A stretch of DNA of 45,636 bases from positions 1 through 45,636 of the forward strand of contig JAZQEH010000017.1 in NCBI GenBank assembly GCA_045538895.1. The letters run 5' to 3'. The DNA comes from UMGS902 sp045538895 (GTDB lineage Bacteria > Bacillota > Clostridia > Oscillospirales > CAG-272). Under the pieces are notes generated by a model. It ran no database searches. It saw only the letters and a program-made list of their open reading frames with translations, and had not been told where the DNA came from. Positions 1-8,537 of this stretch are shown here, piece after piece; positions within the stretch are counted from its first letter, which is position 1; every line of letters starts with the position of its first letter. A program made the translations under genes and the position numbers.

Positions 1-60
1 GCTAATCGGCTACCCCTCATCAGTCAGCTCCGCTGACAGCTTCCCCCAAGGGGGAAGCCT
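1..60. repeat. Interspersed palindromic repeat (partial at window edge)
   Basis: Two adjacent perfect hairpins are visible: GTCAGC/GCTGAC arms at 23-28 and 32-37, and a GCTTCCCCC/GGGGGAAGC hairpin at 39-58. The same CCCTCA...CAGC..CCGCTGACAGCT..CCC arrangement recurs in opposite orientation at 45551-45600, so this is a dispersed non-coding repeat family. It begins at or before base 1, so its left end is unknown. No ORF is associated. Confidence 0.7.
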
Positions 61-150
61 AAAAATTTGTAAAAAAGACGGGTTCCCCGGCTTATTTACT
101 CCTTGAAAACCGCGAGCGGTGAGCGAGACGCGAGTGAACGGTTTTGCAAC

Positions 151-178
151 CACTTGAAAATGCTTGCATTTTCAAGTG
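151..178. other. Perfect 13-bp-arm palindrome of unknown role
   Basis: CACTTGAAAATGC and its exact reverse complement are separated by TT. No T-run follows on either strand, so it is not a standard terminator. It lies in a 200-bp gene-free stretch next to the repeat at the window edge and may be part of the same repetitive material. Confidence 0.5.
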
Positions 179-200
179 AGGAAAACATTAATTTACAACA

Positions 201-238
201 AAAGCGGTTGCATTTGCAACCGCTTTATATTTTTTGGT
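201..238. terminator. Hairpin terminator overlapping the araC-like stop codon
   Basis: AAAGCGGTTGC and GCAACCGCTTT form an 11-bp perfect stem at 201-226, followed on the plus strand by TATATTTTTT. The stem overlaps the stop codon of the minus-strand regulator at 225-227. The T-run is better for plus-strand transcripts; use on the minus strand is possible but weaker. Confidence 0.6.
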
Positions 239-1025
239 ATTCGCTGTATTCTTCTCTGTATTCGCTTGGTGTACAGCCGACTTCTTTTTTGAATATACGG
301 CTGAAATAATACACGTTTGCAAAACCTACGTCGGTTGCAATCTGTGAAAACGAGTCGCTTGTATACCGTATCAACTCCTTGGCACGCTCAATACGCATAA
401 GGTTGATGTATTTTATCGGTGACAGGCGGTAAACACTCTTGAACAGACGGCGGAAGTGCGATTCGCTCATACCGGCTGAATCCGCAACTTTTTCCACGGT
501 CAGTTCTTCATTGGTAAAATTGTCCGATATGTATTGCACGGCACTTTCAAGGCGGCTTCGTTTTGAAAGCGGCACGTATGCGGCACTTTCACTGCGTATT
601 ATTTCGGCGTAAACAGAGTAGAGCAAAGCAAGGCAATCCTCTTCGGCTGCGGCACGTCTTTGCCGCCACTTCTCAAGCATACGGCGGAAGATGCTCTCAA
701 TTCCACGCACATTCTGCATCTCAAAAATATCATATTCACGCGGTGCCGCCGATACAAATTTGAAATCGGCAAAAATAAAGCGGTATTCTTCGCTTAAAAC
801 ATCCATTGAATATATGCTGTCATTGGCTAAAAACAGAACGTCACCTGCTTTTACGGTGCAAGCTTTGTCGCCAAAGCCATACACGGTTTCGCCTTCGAGT
901 ATATATATAAAAGCATCACTTGCTCTGCCGTGCGGTTTTGCAGGCAGGAAGCACTTGTGAATGACGCCCTCTACCGCCTGACAGAACTCGCCTATTTTCG
1001 GCTTTTCATTGCAAAGCTTTGACAT
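225..1025 (-). CDS. AraC-family transcriptional regulator (cupin + HTH), unit 1
   Basis: This is a cytoplasmic DNA-binding regulator of about 266 residues. The N-terminal half has a cupin-like sensor pattern (GDVLFLANDSIYSMD region). The C-terminal ~100 residues form two AraC-type helix-turn-helix motifs: VEKVADSAGMSESHFRRLFKS, then IATDVGFANVYYFSRIFKKE and the GCTPSEYR end. I chose the internal ATG at 1025 over one six codons upstream because AAAGGTGG precedes it by about seven bases. It is divergent from the glycyl radical enzyme at 1200, so it probably activates that operon in response to a small molecule bound by the cupin, which is the usual role of such regulators. The inducer is unknown. 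Confidence 0.9.
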   Translation of the reverse strand: MSKLCNEKPKIGEFCQAVEGVIHKCFLPAKPHGRASDAFIYILEGETVYGFGDKACTVKAGDVLFLANDSIYSMDVLSEEYRFIFADFKFVSAAPREYDIFEMQNVRGIESIFRRMLEKWRQRRAAAEEDCLALLYSVYAEIIRSESAAYVPLSKRSRLESAVQYISDNFTNEELTVEKVADSAGMSESHFRRLFKSVYRLSPIKYINLMRIERAKELIRYTSDSFSQIATDVGFANVYYFSRIFKKEVGCTPSEYREEYSEYQKI

Positions 1026-1156
1026 GTTCTCGCCACCTTTCATTTATATTTAATCAAAAAATACAAACAAAATCAATATATTTTACATAAAAAGCAGATT
1101 TGTTGAGCGAAAAATATAAAAATGAATGAAAGTTGCATTTACAAACTGTTGCCGCA

Positions 1157-1193
1157 AGTATAGTCTATAGGTAGAAAACATTTTTATCGGAGG
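1157..1193 (+). promoter_or_regulatory. Probable activator-dependent promoter and RBS of unit 1
   Basis: A -10-like TATAGT at 1159-1164 is embedded in the palindrome TATAG-T-CTATA. No good -35 lies 16-18 bases upstream, as expected for an AraC-activated promoter. GGAGG at 1189-1193 sits seven bases before the ATG at 1200. The rest of the 174-bp divergent gap is AT-rich with no operator I can define. Confidence 0.35.
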
Positions 1194-1199
1194 CATGTT

Positions 1200-3389
1200 A
1201 TGATCTGGGAACGTTTTGAAAATGACCGTGCTGTACTTGAGTCAATTTACAATGGGCAGACATGGAATCCCGATAGCGGAGTAACACCGAAAGAGCTTTA
1301 TGACGGTTGCCATGCTATAGAACGGGAGTGCAGGGGATTACCTCGCATCATTGCAAAGACACGCATGTATAAGTATGTGCTTGAAAATGCACAGCTTGAC
1401 GTGCGTGAGGCTGACTTCTTCCCCGAAAGACTTCGCCACGATTATATAATTTCACGTATCCGTGAGGAGTGGATCAAGGAACTCCGCTCAAACGTTATAA
1501 ATGACACTCTTGCACTTCACTCTTCCGCACAGGAGGGGCTTTGCTATACAGGCAACATCGACCTCGGTCACGTTGCACCCGACTGGCAATCCCTTGTAGA
1601 CCTCGGCTTTGTGGGGCTTTTGGAGCGAGTAAAAAATGCACATGCAAAGGAGGGGCTTACCGAGGAGCAGAACACGTTTTATGAATGTGTTGAAAGTGTG
1701 CTTGAGTCAACCATTACTCTTCTCCGCCGCCTTGCAAACGAAATGGCAAGACACGGTACCGACCGTGCAAAGCTTGTCAGCGAAAGCCTTATGAACCTTA
1801 CGGTTTCGGCGCCGAAAACATTGCTTGAGGCGATGCAGCTTTGCATGATTTATTATAATCTACAGACGCACGTTGAGCGTGAGCCTATCCGTTCTGTGGG
1901 AGGTCTTGACCGCTTGTTTATACGTTTTTACAAGAGCGACCTTGAAAGCGGCAGATTTACCGAGGCACAGTTGCGTGAGCTTTTCCGCTATTATTTCTAT
2001 AAATTCTATTCGATGAAGGTTGTTGCAAACGTGCCTTTCTATCTTGGCGGCAGACTTGCAGACGGTTCTTCGGGAATAAACGAGCTTTCATATATTATTG
2101 TTGAGGAGTATTCCGCACTCAATATCAATGACCCCAAAATCCATGTTCGCTGGTATGACGAAATGCCGGAGGATTTTGTAAAGCTTGTGATGAAATCTAT
2201 CCGTGACGGTAAAAACAGCTTTGTTTTTGTCAATGACAACGTGATTGAAAAAGCACTTGTGGGAATTGGCGAGGATAAGGCGGATGCACGTAACTATATA
2301 GTTATCGGCTGCTATGAGCCTTGCGCAATGGGCAAGGAGATACCGTGTACCTGTGCAGGCAGAGCAAATATGACAAAGGCATTGCTCACGGTTATGACCG
2401 AGGGCGTTGATGCCTACACGGGTAAGGCGGTTGGCAGCGTGCGTGCTGAGGCTGACAGCTACAAAACATTTGATGAGTTCTATGCGGCAGTTAAGGAGCA
2501 GATTGCGGCGTTCCTTGACGGCGCTATGGATCTGGTTTGTGCATATGAGGAGCATTATCCTTCATTCAGTCAGGCACCGCTCCTTTCTGCAACGTATGAA
2601 CCGTGTGTTGAAAGCGGTCATGACGCTTATGACAGAGGTGCAAAGTATTCCAATTCTTCGATAGTTGCATTCAGCGTTGCGACAACTGCCGATGCGCTTG
2701 TTGCAGTAAAGCGACTTGTATATGATGAAAAACTTCTCACCTTGTCCGAGTTTGCAAAAATCCTTGAAAACAACTGGGAGGGGCATGAGGCACTTCATCG
2801 CAGAGTGCTTCACAAGCTTCCCAAATACGGCAACGGTTTAGCAGAGCCCGATACGTTTGCAAAGGAGATTGTTGATTTTGCGGCAGGCTATGTCAACGGT
2901 AAGCCAAACAAGCGTGGCGGTGTATTCCGTCTTGGACTTTTCTCCATTGACTACCGTATTTCCTTTGGCGAGCGTATGGGTGCAACTCCCGACGGCAGAG
3001 TTGCGGGCGAAATGCTTTCTAAAAACATGGGTGCTGTAACAGCAATGGACAAAGAGGGCGTAACTGCGCTTATCAATACTGTAACAAAGATTGACTATAC
3101 AGGTGTACCCGACGGTACAGTGCTTGACGTAATGCTTCACCGCACAGCAACCGAGGGTGACGAGGGAATCGTTGCTATGTATGCGCTGCTCACAACTTAT
3201 ATGAAGAAGGGCGGTTTTGCATTTCAGATGAACGTTCTTTCTCCCGACGTGCTTCGCCGTGCACAGGCAGAGCCGGAGAAATACGCAACGCTTCAGGTAA
3301 GACTTTGCGGCTGGAACGTTTACTTTGTTGAACTTTCAAAAACCGAGCAGGACGATCTTATTCGTCAATGCGAGAACGTAGCAGGCTGA
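1200..3389 (+). CDS. Glycyl radical enzyme, dehydratase/lyase type (substrate unknown)
   Basis: A 729-residue PFL-superfamily enzyme of the cytoplasm. The active-site loop reads IGCYEPC, giving Cys371 as the thiyl residue and Glu373 two positions on. This Cys-x-Glu pattern is typical of GRE dehydratases and lyases (glycerol dehydratase, choline lyase, hydroxyproline dehydratase families) and not of pyruvate formate-lyase, which has Cys-Cys. The glycyl-radical motif near the C terminus is RLCGWN, making Gly704 the likely radical site. It also contains the usual GATPDGR-like segment (MGATPDGRVAGEMLSKN). It is shorter than most characterised members (about 780-850). The activating enzyme starts one base after the stop, and a secreted propeller protein follows. 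The paralogue at 8538 shares the same motifs. A substrate cannot be assigned from sequence. Confidence 0.9.
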   Translation: MIWERFENDRAVLESIYNGQTWNPDSGVTPKELYDGCHAIERECRGLPRIIAKTRMYKYVLENAQLDVREADFFPERLRHDYIISRIREEWIKELRSNVINDTLALHSSAQEGLCYTGNIDLGHVAPDWQSLVDLGFVGLLERVKNAHAKEGLTEEQNTFYECVESVLESTITLLRRLANEMARHGTDRAKLVSESLMNLTVSAPKTLLEAMQLCMIYYNLQTHVEREPIRSVGGLDRLFIRFYKSDLESGRFTEAQLRELFRYYFYKFYSMKVVANVPFYLGGRLADGSSGINELSYIIVEEYSALNINDPKIHVRWYDEMPEDFVKLVMKSIRDGKNSFVFVNDNVIEKALVGIGEDKADARNYIVIGCYEPCAMGKEIPCTCAGRANMTKALLTVMTEGVDAYTGKAVGSVRAEADSYKTFDEFYAAVKEQIAAFLDGAMDLVCAYEEHYPSFSQAPLLSATYEPCVESGHDAYDRGAKYSNSSIVAFSVATTADALVAVKRLVYDEKLLTLSEFAKILENNWEGHEALHRRVLHKLPKYGNGLAEPDTFAKEIVDFAAGYVNGKPNKRGGVFRLGLFSIDYRISFGERMGATPDGRVAGEMLSKNMGAVTAMDKEGVTALINTVTKIDYTGVPDGTVLDVMLHRTATEGDEGIVAMYALLTTYMKKGGFAFQMNVLSPDVLRRAQAEPEKYATLQVRLCGWNVYFVELSKTEQDDLIRQCENVAG

Positions 3390-3390
3390 T

Positions 3391-4290
3391 ATGACAACAG
3401 GAAGAATTTTAAACATCAAACGGTTTGAGATACACGACGGCGACGGACTCAGAACAACGCTTTTTGTAAAAGGCTGTCCGCTTCGCTGTAAATGGTGTCA
3501 CAATCCCGAAAGTCTTGCCGCAAAAGCGGAGCTTGGCTTTTATGTGCACAAATGTGCTTCCTGCGGCGACTGCGTTTCGGTTTGCCCAAGCGGTGCACAT
3601 CGCATAGCGGACGGTGTTCACACCTTTGACCGCAGTTTATGTACGGCATGCGGCAAGTGTGAAAAGGAATGTACCTTCGGTGCACTCATTTTCTACGGCA
3701 AGAGCGTGAGTGCAGAGGAAATACTGCCCGAACTGCTTGAGGATAAGGCTTTTTACGAAAACTCCGGCGGCGGTGTTACGGTATCGGGCGGCGAGCCGCT
3801 GCTTCAGGCAGACTTCTGTGCAGAGCTTTTTAAGTTGCTTAAAGAAAACTCTGTAAACACCGCACTTGACACCTGCCTTTTTGCTTCACGTGAGCAACTT
3901 TCAAAGGTGTTGCCTTATACCGATACGTTTTTGGTGGATATAAAAGCAATAGACCGTGATAAGCACCGTGAGCTTACAGGGCAGTACAACGATATTATTC
4001 TCGATAATATCCGCTATTTAGACTCGCTTTCAAAGCCTATTGAGATACGAATTCCGTTTGTACCCAATCAGAATGACGGAGAGCTTGAAAAAATCGCAGA
4101 GTTTATATCAACTCTTTCTTCGGTAAAAGGTGTGCGTGTACTTCCGTACCACAGTCTTTCAAGTAACAAATATGCTTCACTCGGAATTGACTATACCCTT
4201 GATGAAGAAAATGCCCCCATACCGACCGTGGCTCAGGCAGAAAATGCAAGAAAACTACTTGAGTCATACGGTATAAATGTGTTAAGATAA
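3391..4290 (+). CDS. Glycyl radical enzyme activating enzyme (radical SAM, two extra 4Fe-4S clusters)
   Basis: A 299-residue radical SAM protein that should install the glycyl radical on the GRE encoded one base upstream. Cys29-x3-Cys33-x2-Cys36 (CPLRCKWC) binds the SAM cluster. A ferredoxin-like insert follows with two CxxCxxCxxxC sets: Cys55/58/61/65 and Cys84/87/90/94. This architecture is typical of activases for non-PFL GREs. GGGVTVSGGEPLLQ is the GGE-containing SAM-binding strand. The N-terminal DGPGxRT signature of activases is changed to DGDGLRT (Asp18 instead of Pro), whereas the paralogue at 10739 keeps DGPGMRT. Operon position makes the partner assignment strong. Confidence 0.93.
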   Translation: MTTGRILNIKRFEIHDGDGLRTTLFVKGCPLRCKWCHNPESLAAKAELGFYVHKCASCGDCVSVCPSGAHRIADGVHTFDRSLCTACGKCEKECTFGALIFYGKSVSAEEILPELLEDKAFYENSGGGVTVSGGEPLLQADFCAELFKLLKENSVNTALDTCLFASREQLSKVLPYTDTFLVDIKAIDRDKHRELTGQYNDIILDNIRYLDSLSKPIEIRIPFVPNQNDGELEKIAEFISTLSSVKGVRVLPYHSLSSNKYASLGIDYTLDEENAPIPTVAQAENARKLLESYGINVLR

Positions 4291-4318
4291 ATTATAAACT
4301 AAAATTACGGAGAACATT

Positions 4319-7300
4319 ATGAAAAAGGTTATTTACTTTTTAATGCTCGCAAGTTTGATATGTGCATTGTTGCTTGTTTGTGTAAACGCAGAGGAGGGAC
4401 TCACTGTAGTTTACCTTGAAACAGGCGCAACCGGCGACGGTACAAGTGATAATTCTCCCGTCGGTTCACTTGGCAAGGCGGTAGAAATTCTTGACAAGAC
4501 AAAAGATTGTACAATCGTTGTATGCGGTAGGTTTGAGCAGACCTCAAACTTCGCATATCCCGAAACTTTTGACGGGTCAATCACAATTACTTCTGTTTAT
4601 GACGGTATGGACTATCGCAAATACGGTGCAGTTTATGAGTGCATAGGTGCGAGATTTACATGTAGCGGCGAGTTTATCTTCGATGACATTGATATTCTTA
4701 TCACCGGCAAATACATGTTTGTAATAGCAAACCACTATCCCTTTACTTTGGGAGAGGGTGTTACCGTAAAATCCACCAATGCGGGATTTGACGGCAAAAC
4801 TTTTGGTACCTCATTCTCCATCCTCGGCGGATATCAGTCGGGACAGCCCATACTCCGCGGTTCAAAGGATATGCCTCCTGCAGAGAACTCGCTTGATACA
4901 AACATCACCGTTCTTGGCGGTACAAACATCAATATCGGTGCATATTCACGTCTTATAGACGGTGCTTCATATCTCGGTACTGCAAATATCACCATCGGCG
5001 GCAACGCTCATGTTTCACGTCTTTATCTCACTCCTTGCAACAAGCCTTTCACATCGGGCAAAACTGTTGTAACCGTTGACGGTAATGCAAAGGTTGATGA
5101 AATCTACGGTGTAACGGCAAGCGGATTTGCAGAAAGTTTTACCGTAAACTGGCTTGGCGGCACCATTGGCAAGTATGCCGATGCACTCAGCGCAGGCAGT
5201 GACCTTTTCCTTACCTACGGCAAAACTCTTGTATATACTGACGCTGTTAAAAAGCTTGCAAGCTTTGAAACGGTTTCATCTGCGTTTGATACTGTTACAA
5301 CCGAGGGCGAAACCGATAAAGAGCCCGAAATTACCGAGGTTAAGCTCACCATAGGTCAAAAAACGGCATATGTAAACGGCGAGGCCAAGGAGCTTGATGT
5401 GGCTCCGATTATCCGCAACGGCAGAACGATGCTTCCCGTGCGTTTCGTTGCCGATAGCTTTGGCGCATTGGTTTTGTGGAACGGTGCAACAAGTACCGCA
5501 ACGGTTAAAACCGATGACGTTGAAATCAAGATCGTAATTAACTCTCCCGTTGCTTTTGTAAACGGTGAGGATATTTTGCTCGATTCTCCTGCGTTCATTG
5601 AAAACGGCAGAACGTATCTTCCCGTCCGCTTTGTTGCCGATAACCTCGGTGCAACGGTTGCGTGGGACGGTGCAACAAGCACCGCAACGCTCACCAAAGT
5701 CGGCGGACAGATAGCGGATATGCCATTAATAGTTCCGTCTGCAGGTAACATGAAAATCAACACCATTGATATGCTCAACACCGAAAAGCCCTCTGCGGAT
5801 TCGCACGGGGGCTTTTCCGCAAGAAGCAACGTGGAGCTTAACTTCCGTGAGTATACAGAGGTTACTCCGGATATCCTGCTCACAACGGGAGCGATGTATC
5901 CGAGAATCAAAACCATGAGCGATTCACGGTACATTATGTTTTACCAGAATGCGCAGATAGGCTCAAACATTTACTATACAACAAGTGACGATACAATAGA
6001 GTGGTCAAGGGCGGAGGTGCTTTTTAAACTCCGTGCGGCTGAGGGACTTAACGGTGCGGCAGACTCAATGCGTTTTTCAACCTGTGACGCTGTTGTACTT
6101 GAAAACGGCGATATTTTAGCAGTTGCCTCCTACCGCATGAATCTCGGTTACTCCAAGGACGCTTCGATGGGCGGTCTTGTTATGCGCCGTTCAAGCGACA
6201 ACGGCAAGACGTGGAGTGACGAAGAGGTCATTTATAAGGGCATAAACTGGGAGCCTTATATGACGCAGACCGATAGTGGAGAGGTGCAGATATTCTTTAC
6301 GCACAACGCACCTAAATTCTATCTTGACGGCAAGCTTGATAAGGACTATCTTTCAAGCGGTGTCGGCATGCTCCGTTCAAACGATAACGGTAAAACATGG
6401 ACACCGAATGTTACGGAGGCACCATACAGTGCGGCAATCGTAATGCAGCAGAAGCGTGACGTGGATGCCGCAAAGGCACTGTATACCGACCAGATGCCGT
6501 CTGTTGCACATCTCAATAACGGTACATCGGTTATGGCAGTTGAATCACGTCCCGATGCAGGCGAGCTTTATATTTCGCTCGGATATTCAGGAAACAACTG
6601 GAGTGATGTGCTTGATATTGAGGAGGAGGGGCCCGCAAAGCGTGCGGACAATATTTTCCTCGGTGCGGCACCGTATATTATGCAGTTTGACTCCGGAGAA
6701 ACCCTGCTTACGTATAACGTAAACAATCGCATGCAGCTTCGTGTTGGTGACGAAAACGGTGAAAACTTCGGTTCAACATACGTGCCGTTTATAAACGGCG
6801 GATATTGGGGTACGCTTGAAAAACGCACTTCGCATTCGGCTATTGCCGCTATTGCAAATACGGGCGATACAAACACGCTTATGGTGGGTACTGTATATCT
6901 TAACCATGTGATAAATGCCGAAAAAACTGCAATTAAGGTTGACGGCAACAACGCAGAGTGGCAGCAAAGCGAGGCTTTGTTCGTAGGCTCGTCCTCGCAG
7001 GCACAGCTTGCGATCCGTGCGGCGGCAAGTGATGGTAAGCTTCACCTTTTGCTTGAGAGAAGCGACTATTCATTAACAAGCGGCGACAGCGTAACACTGT
7101 ATCTTGCCGAGGAGGGCAAGGAGGGCTTCTACAGAATCAAGGTTGGCATGAACGGTATCGGTGAGTTCGTACATACCGGCGAAACTCTTGAAAAGCACGA
7201 TACAAAGGAAGTGGCGTTTGCCACTACCGCAATCGACAAGCTTGGTTGTGTTACAGAGGTTTCAATTCCTATGAGTTACTTTACATCAGGCAACGTTCTT

Positions 7301-7411
7301 ATTACCGCAATGCTTTATAATAAGGATGACGGTACAAACACGATTTCCGATGCTATGGGTAACACCGTGCTTTCGTCTACCGCAAACTGGCCCATGATAA
7401 TAGTTCAATAA
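4319..7411 (+). CDS. Secreted multidomain protein: beta-strand repeat domain, two CuAO-N-like domains, sialidase-like propeller, CBM9-like end
   Basis: A 1030-residue exported protein with a signal peptide over residues 1-24. Residues ~30-330 form the glycine/threonine-rich beta domain that opens with VYLETGATGDGTS and recurs in the proteins at 15609 and 29857. Residues ~340-460 are two copies of the copper-amine-oxidase-N-like module found in Firmicutes exoproteins (NGRTMLPVRFVAD and NGRTYLPVRFVAD). Residues ~500-860 look like a BNR/sialidase-type propeller with two Asp boxes (SSDNGKTW near 624, SNDNGKTW near 686). The end, ~865-1030, resembles a CBM9/DOMON-type sugar-binding fold. No SLH or sortase signal is seen, so it may be released or held by the CuAO-N-like modules. 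It starts 28 bases after the activase, with AT-rich spacer and GGAG upstream, so it is probably the last gene of unit 1. Sialidase activity is not established: the arginine triad is not evident. Confidence 0.75.
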   Translation: MKKVIYFLMLASLICALLLVCVNAEEGLTVVYLETGATGDGTSDNSPVGSLGKAVEILDKTKDCTIVVCGRFEQTSNFAYPETFDGSITITSVYDGMDYRKYGAVYECIGARFTCSGEFIFDDIDILITGKYMFVIANHYPFTLGEGVTVKSTNAGFDGKTFGTSFSILGGYQSGQPILRGSKDMPPAENSLDTNITVLGGTNINIGAYSRLIDGASYLGTANITIGGNAHVSRLYLTPCNKPFTSGKTVVTVDGNAKVDEIYGVTASGFAESFTVNWLGGTIGKYADALSAGSDLFLTYGKTLVYTDAVKKLASFETVSSAFDTVTTEGETDKEPEITEVKLTIGQKTAYVNGEAKELDVAPIIRNGRTMLPVRFVADSFGALVLWNGATSTATVKTDDVEIKIVINSPVAFVNGEDILLDSPAFIENGRTYLPVRFVADNLGATVAWDGATSTATLTKVGGQIADMPLIVPSAGNMKINTIDMLNTEKPSADSHGGFSARSNVELNFREYTEVTPDILLTTGAMYPRIKTMSDSRYIMFYQNAQIGSNIYYTTSDDTIEWSRAEVLFKLRAAEGLNGAADSMRFSTCDAVVLENGDILAVASYRMNLGYSKDASMGGLVMRRSSDNGKTWSDEEVIYKGINWEPYMTQTDSGEVQIFFTHNAPKFYLDGKLDKDYLSSGVGMLRSNDNGKTWTPNVTEAPYSAAIVMQQKRDVDAAKALYTDQMPSVAHLNNGTSVMAVESRPDAGELYISLGYSGNNWSDVLDIEEEGPAKRADNIFLGAAPYIMQFDSGETLLTYNVNNRMQLRVGDENGENFGSTYVPFINGGYWGTLEKRTSHSAIAAIANTGDTNTLMVGTVYLNHVINAEKTAIKVDGNNAEWQQSEALFVGSSSQAQLAIRAAASDGKLHLLLERSDYSLTSGDSVTLYLAEEGKEGFYRIKVGMNGIGEFVHTGETLEKHDTKEVAFATTAIDKLGCVTEVSIPMSYFTSGNVLITAMLYNKDDGTNTISDAMGNTVLSSTANWPMIIVQ

Positions 7412-7439
7412 AAAAATCCGCCTTCAAGGCGGATTTTTT
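7411..7439. terminator. Bidirectional intrinsic terminator of unit 1
   Basis: AAAAAATCCGCC, loop, GGCGGATTTTTT: a perfect stem flanked by A-run and T-run, beginning at the stop codon of the propeller gene. Copies of the same TCCGCC...GGCGGA hairpin end several other genes in this window. Confidence 0.9.
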
Positions 7440-7446
7440 GTGTGTG

Positions 7447-7600
7447 GGTAAATTATTGTTTACATTACGGCTACGCACCAACCTCGGTAGGGGACGGCGC
7501 CTTCGACGTCCCGCATGAACCAAGGCAAAACGGGATGTCCAGGGGGCCATCCCCTACAGATTTGTGGTTTCCATTTTACAACCATAAACAATAATTTACC
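7447..7600. mobile_element. 154-bp foldback (MITE-like) element
   Basis: Perfect 16-bp terminal inverted repeats (GGTAAATTATTGTTTA) lie at 7447-7462 and 7585-7600. Inside, a 27-bp imperfect inverted pair (22 of 27 matching; GTAGGGGA... arms) occupies 7487-7513 and 7531-7557, so the whole element can fold back on itself. The right end abuts the stop codon of the regulator at 7600. The terminal ~22 bp, including ACAACC next to the inverted repeat, recurs with one change at 45525-45545. There is no transposase inside, so it would be non-autonomous. No clear target-site duplication is seen. Confidence 0.65.
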
Positions 7601-8373
7601 TACAGTATCTTACTTGTTTTGCGGTATTGGCTTGGTGTCATTCCCACGGTTTTACGAAATATTTTGCTGAAATAATATACATCTCCAAAGCCGCATACCG
7701 TGGCAATATCTCCTATCGGGCTATCCGAATTTGAAAGCAGATTGCGGGCGGTATCAAGCTGCATGCGAATGATGTATTCTTTCGGTGCAACGCCGAAGAA
7801 AACCGAAAACAACTGATTAAAATACCTTGTGCTTACTCCCGAAAGTGCGGCAAGAGCGGATATACGTATATCTCCCTTGCAGTAATTTGCGTTTATGTAT
7901 TCAATCGCAGGTGCAATTCGCTGATAGCGTACTCCCGGAAAATATGCGGTACGGTCGGCGGCTTGAATCATCGAAACTATCTTGTATAAAACTCCCATGC
8001 TTTCGGCTTCATAGCCTATTCGCTTTTGCTTGAACAGAGAGAGTATACCGAAAAAGCAATCGCGAAACTGCGCGGTGACCGGATAGTTTTTTACAAACGG
8101 TTCTTCGCCGCTCGGTGCCACGGTCAGAAAATCAACGTAAATACATTGACAGGCGGTCAAACGGCGAATGATATATGGAACTTTGTGCGGCAGATACATA
8201 ACGGTGCCTGCTTTTGCGGAATACACCTTATCACCGAAAATATATTCGCTGTCACCCTCAATAAAGAAGACAAGTGCATGCGCACGTCTTGGCGGACTCT
8301 GTATCTGTGCAGGGGAGGTATAGATTTTAGAGCAATCCGTTATTCTTTCAATCACTGCATTTTCCAAAAACAT
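7600..8373 (-). CDS. AraC-family transcriptional regulator (cupin + HTH), unit 2
   Basis: A regulator of about 257 residues. The N-terminal cupin-like half includes AGTVMYLPHKVPYIIRR. The C-terminal AraC double HTH includes ISALAALSGVSTRYFNQLF and IATVCGFGDVYYFSKIFRKT, with the typical MTPSQYR ending. The start at 8373 is preferred over ATGs at 8379 and 8427: AAGGAG lies about eight bases before it, but only two before 8379. It is divergent from the second glycyl radical enzyme, with a 164-bp gap, so it likely controls that pair. Its stop codon touches the foldback element. The ligand is unknown. Confidence 0.9.
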   Translation of the reverse strand: MFLENAVIERITDCSKIYTSPAQIQSPPRRAHALVFFIEGDSEYIFGDKVYSAKAGTVMYLPHKVPYIIRRLTACQCIYVDFLTVAPSGEEPFVKNYPVTAQFRDCFFGILSLFKQKRIGYEAESMGVLYKIVSMIQAADRTAYFPGVRYQRIAPAIEYINANYCKGDIRISALAALSGVSTRYFNQLFSVFFGVAPKEYIIRMQLDTARNLLSNSDSPIGDIATVCGFGDVYYFSKIFRKTVGMTPSQYRKTSKIL

Positions 8374-8537
8374 GAACATATCTCCTTCCGTTTTTTTAAT
8401 TCTAATATAATCATGCTGTAAAAACAAGACTTTTATTCATATTCACTTCCGAAAAATACAAAAATTCTCACTTTGCCATTTCCTTTTTCTGCGTGTAATA
8501 CTACAATGGTATCAAAGATATATCAAGAGGTGTTAAT
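8374..8537. promoter_or_regulatory. Divergent promoter region between araC-like gene and second GRE
   Basis: A -10-like TACAAT lies at 8502-8507 for the plus-strand operon, with no convincing -35, consistent with activator dependence. AGAGGTG precedes the ATG at 8538. TCACTT occurs at 8443 and again 25 bases on at 8468, a weak candidate for regulator half-sites. Confidence 0.3.

Noticed and set aside
1..200. CRISPR array from the palindromic repeats at window ends
   Set aside because: No regularly spaced direct repeats or cas genes; the units are isolated hairpin elements.
103..309. 68-codon plus-strand frame at the left edge
   Set aside because: It crosses the hairpin and terminator and runs into the regulator's antisense strand; no RBS and no family likeness.
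1200..3389. Naming the glycyl radical enzyme pflB (pyruvate formate-lyase)
   Set aside because: The active site is Cys-Tyr-Glu, not the Cys-Cys pair of pyruvate formate-lyase.
5820..6900. Calling the propeller at 4319 a true sialidase (GH33)
   Set aside because: Only Asp boxes are seen; the arginine triad and Tyr/Glu nucleophile pair could not be located.
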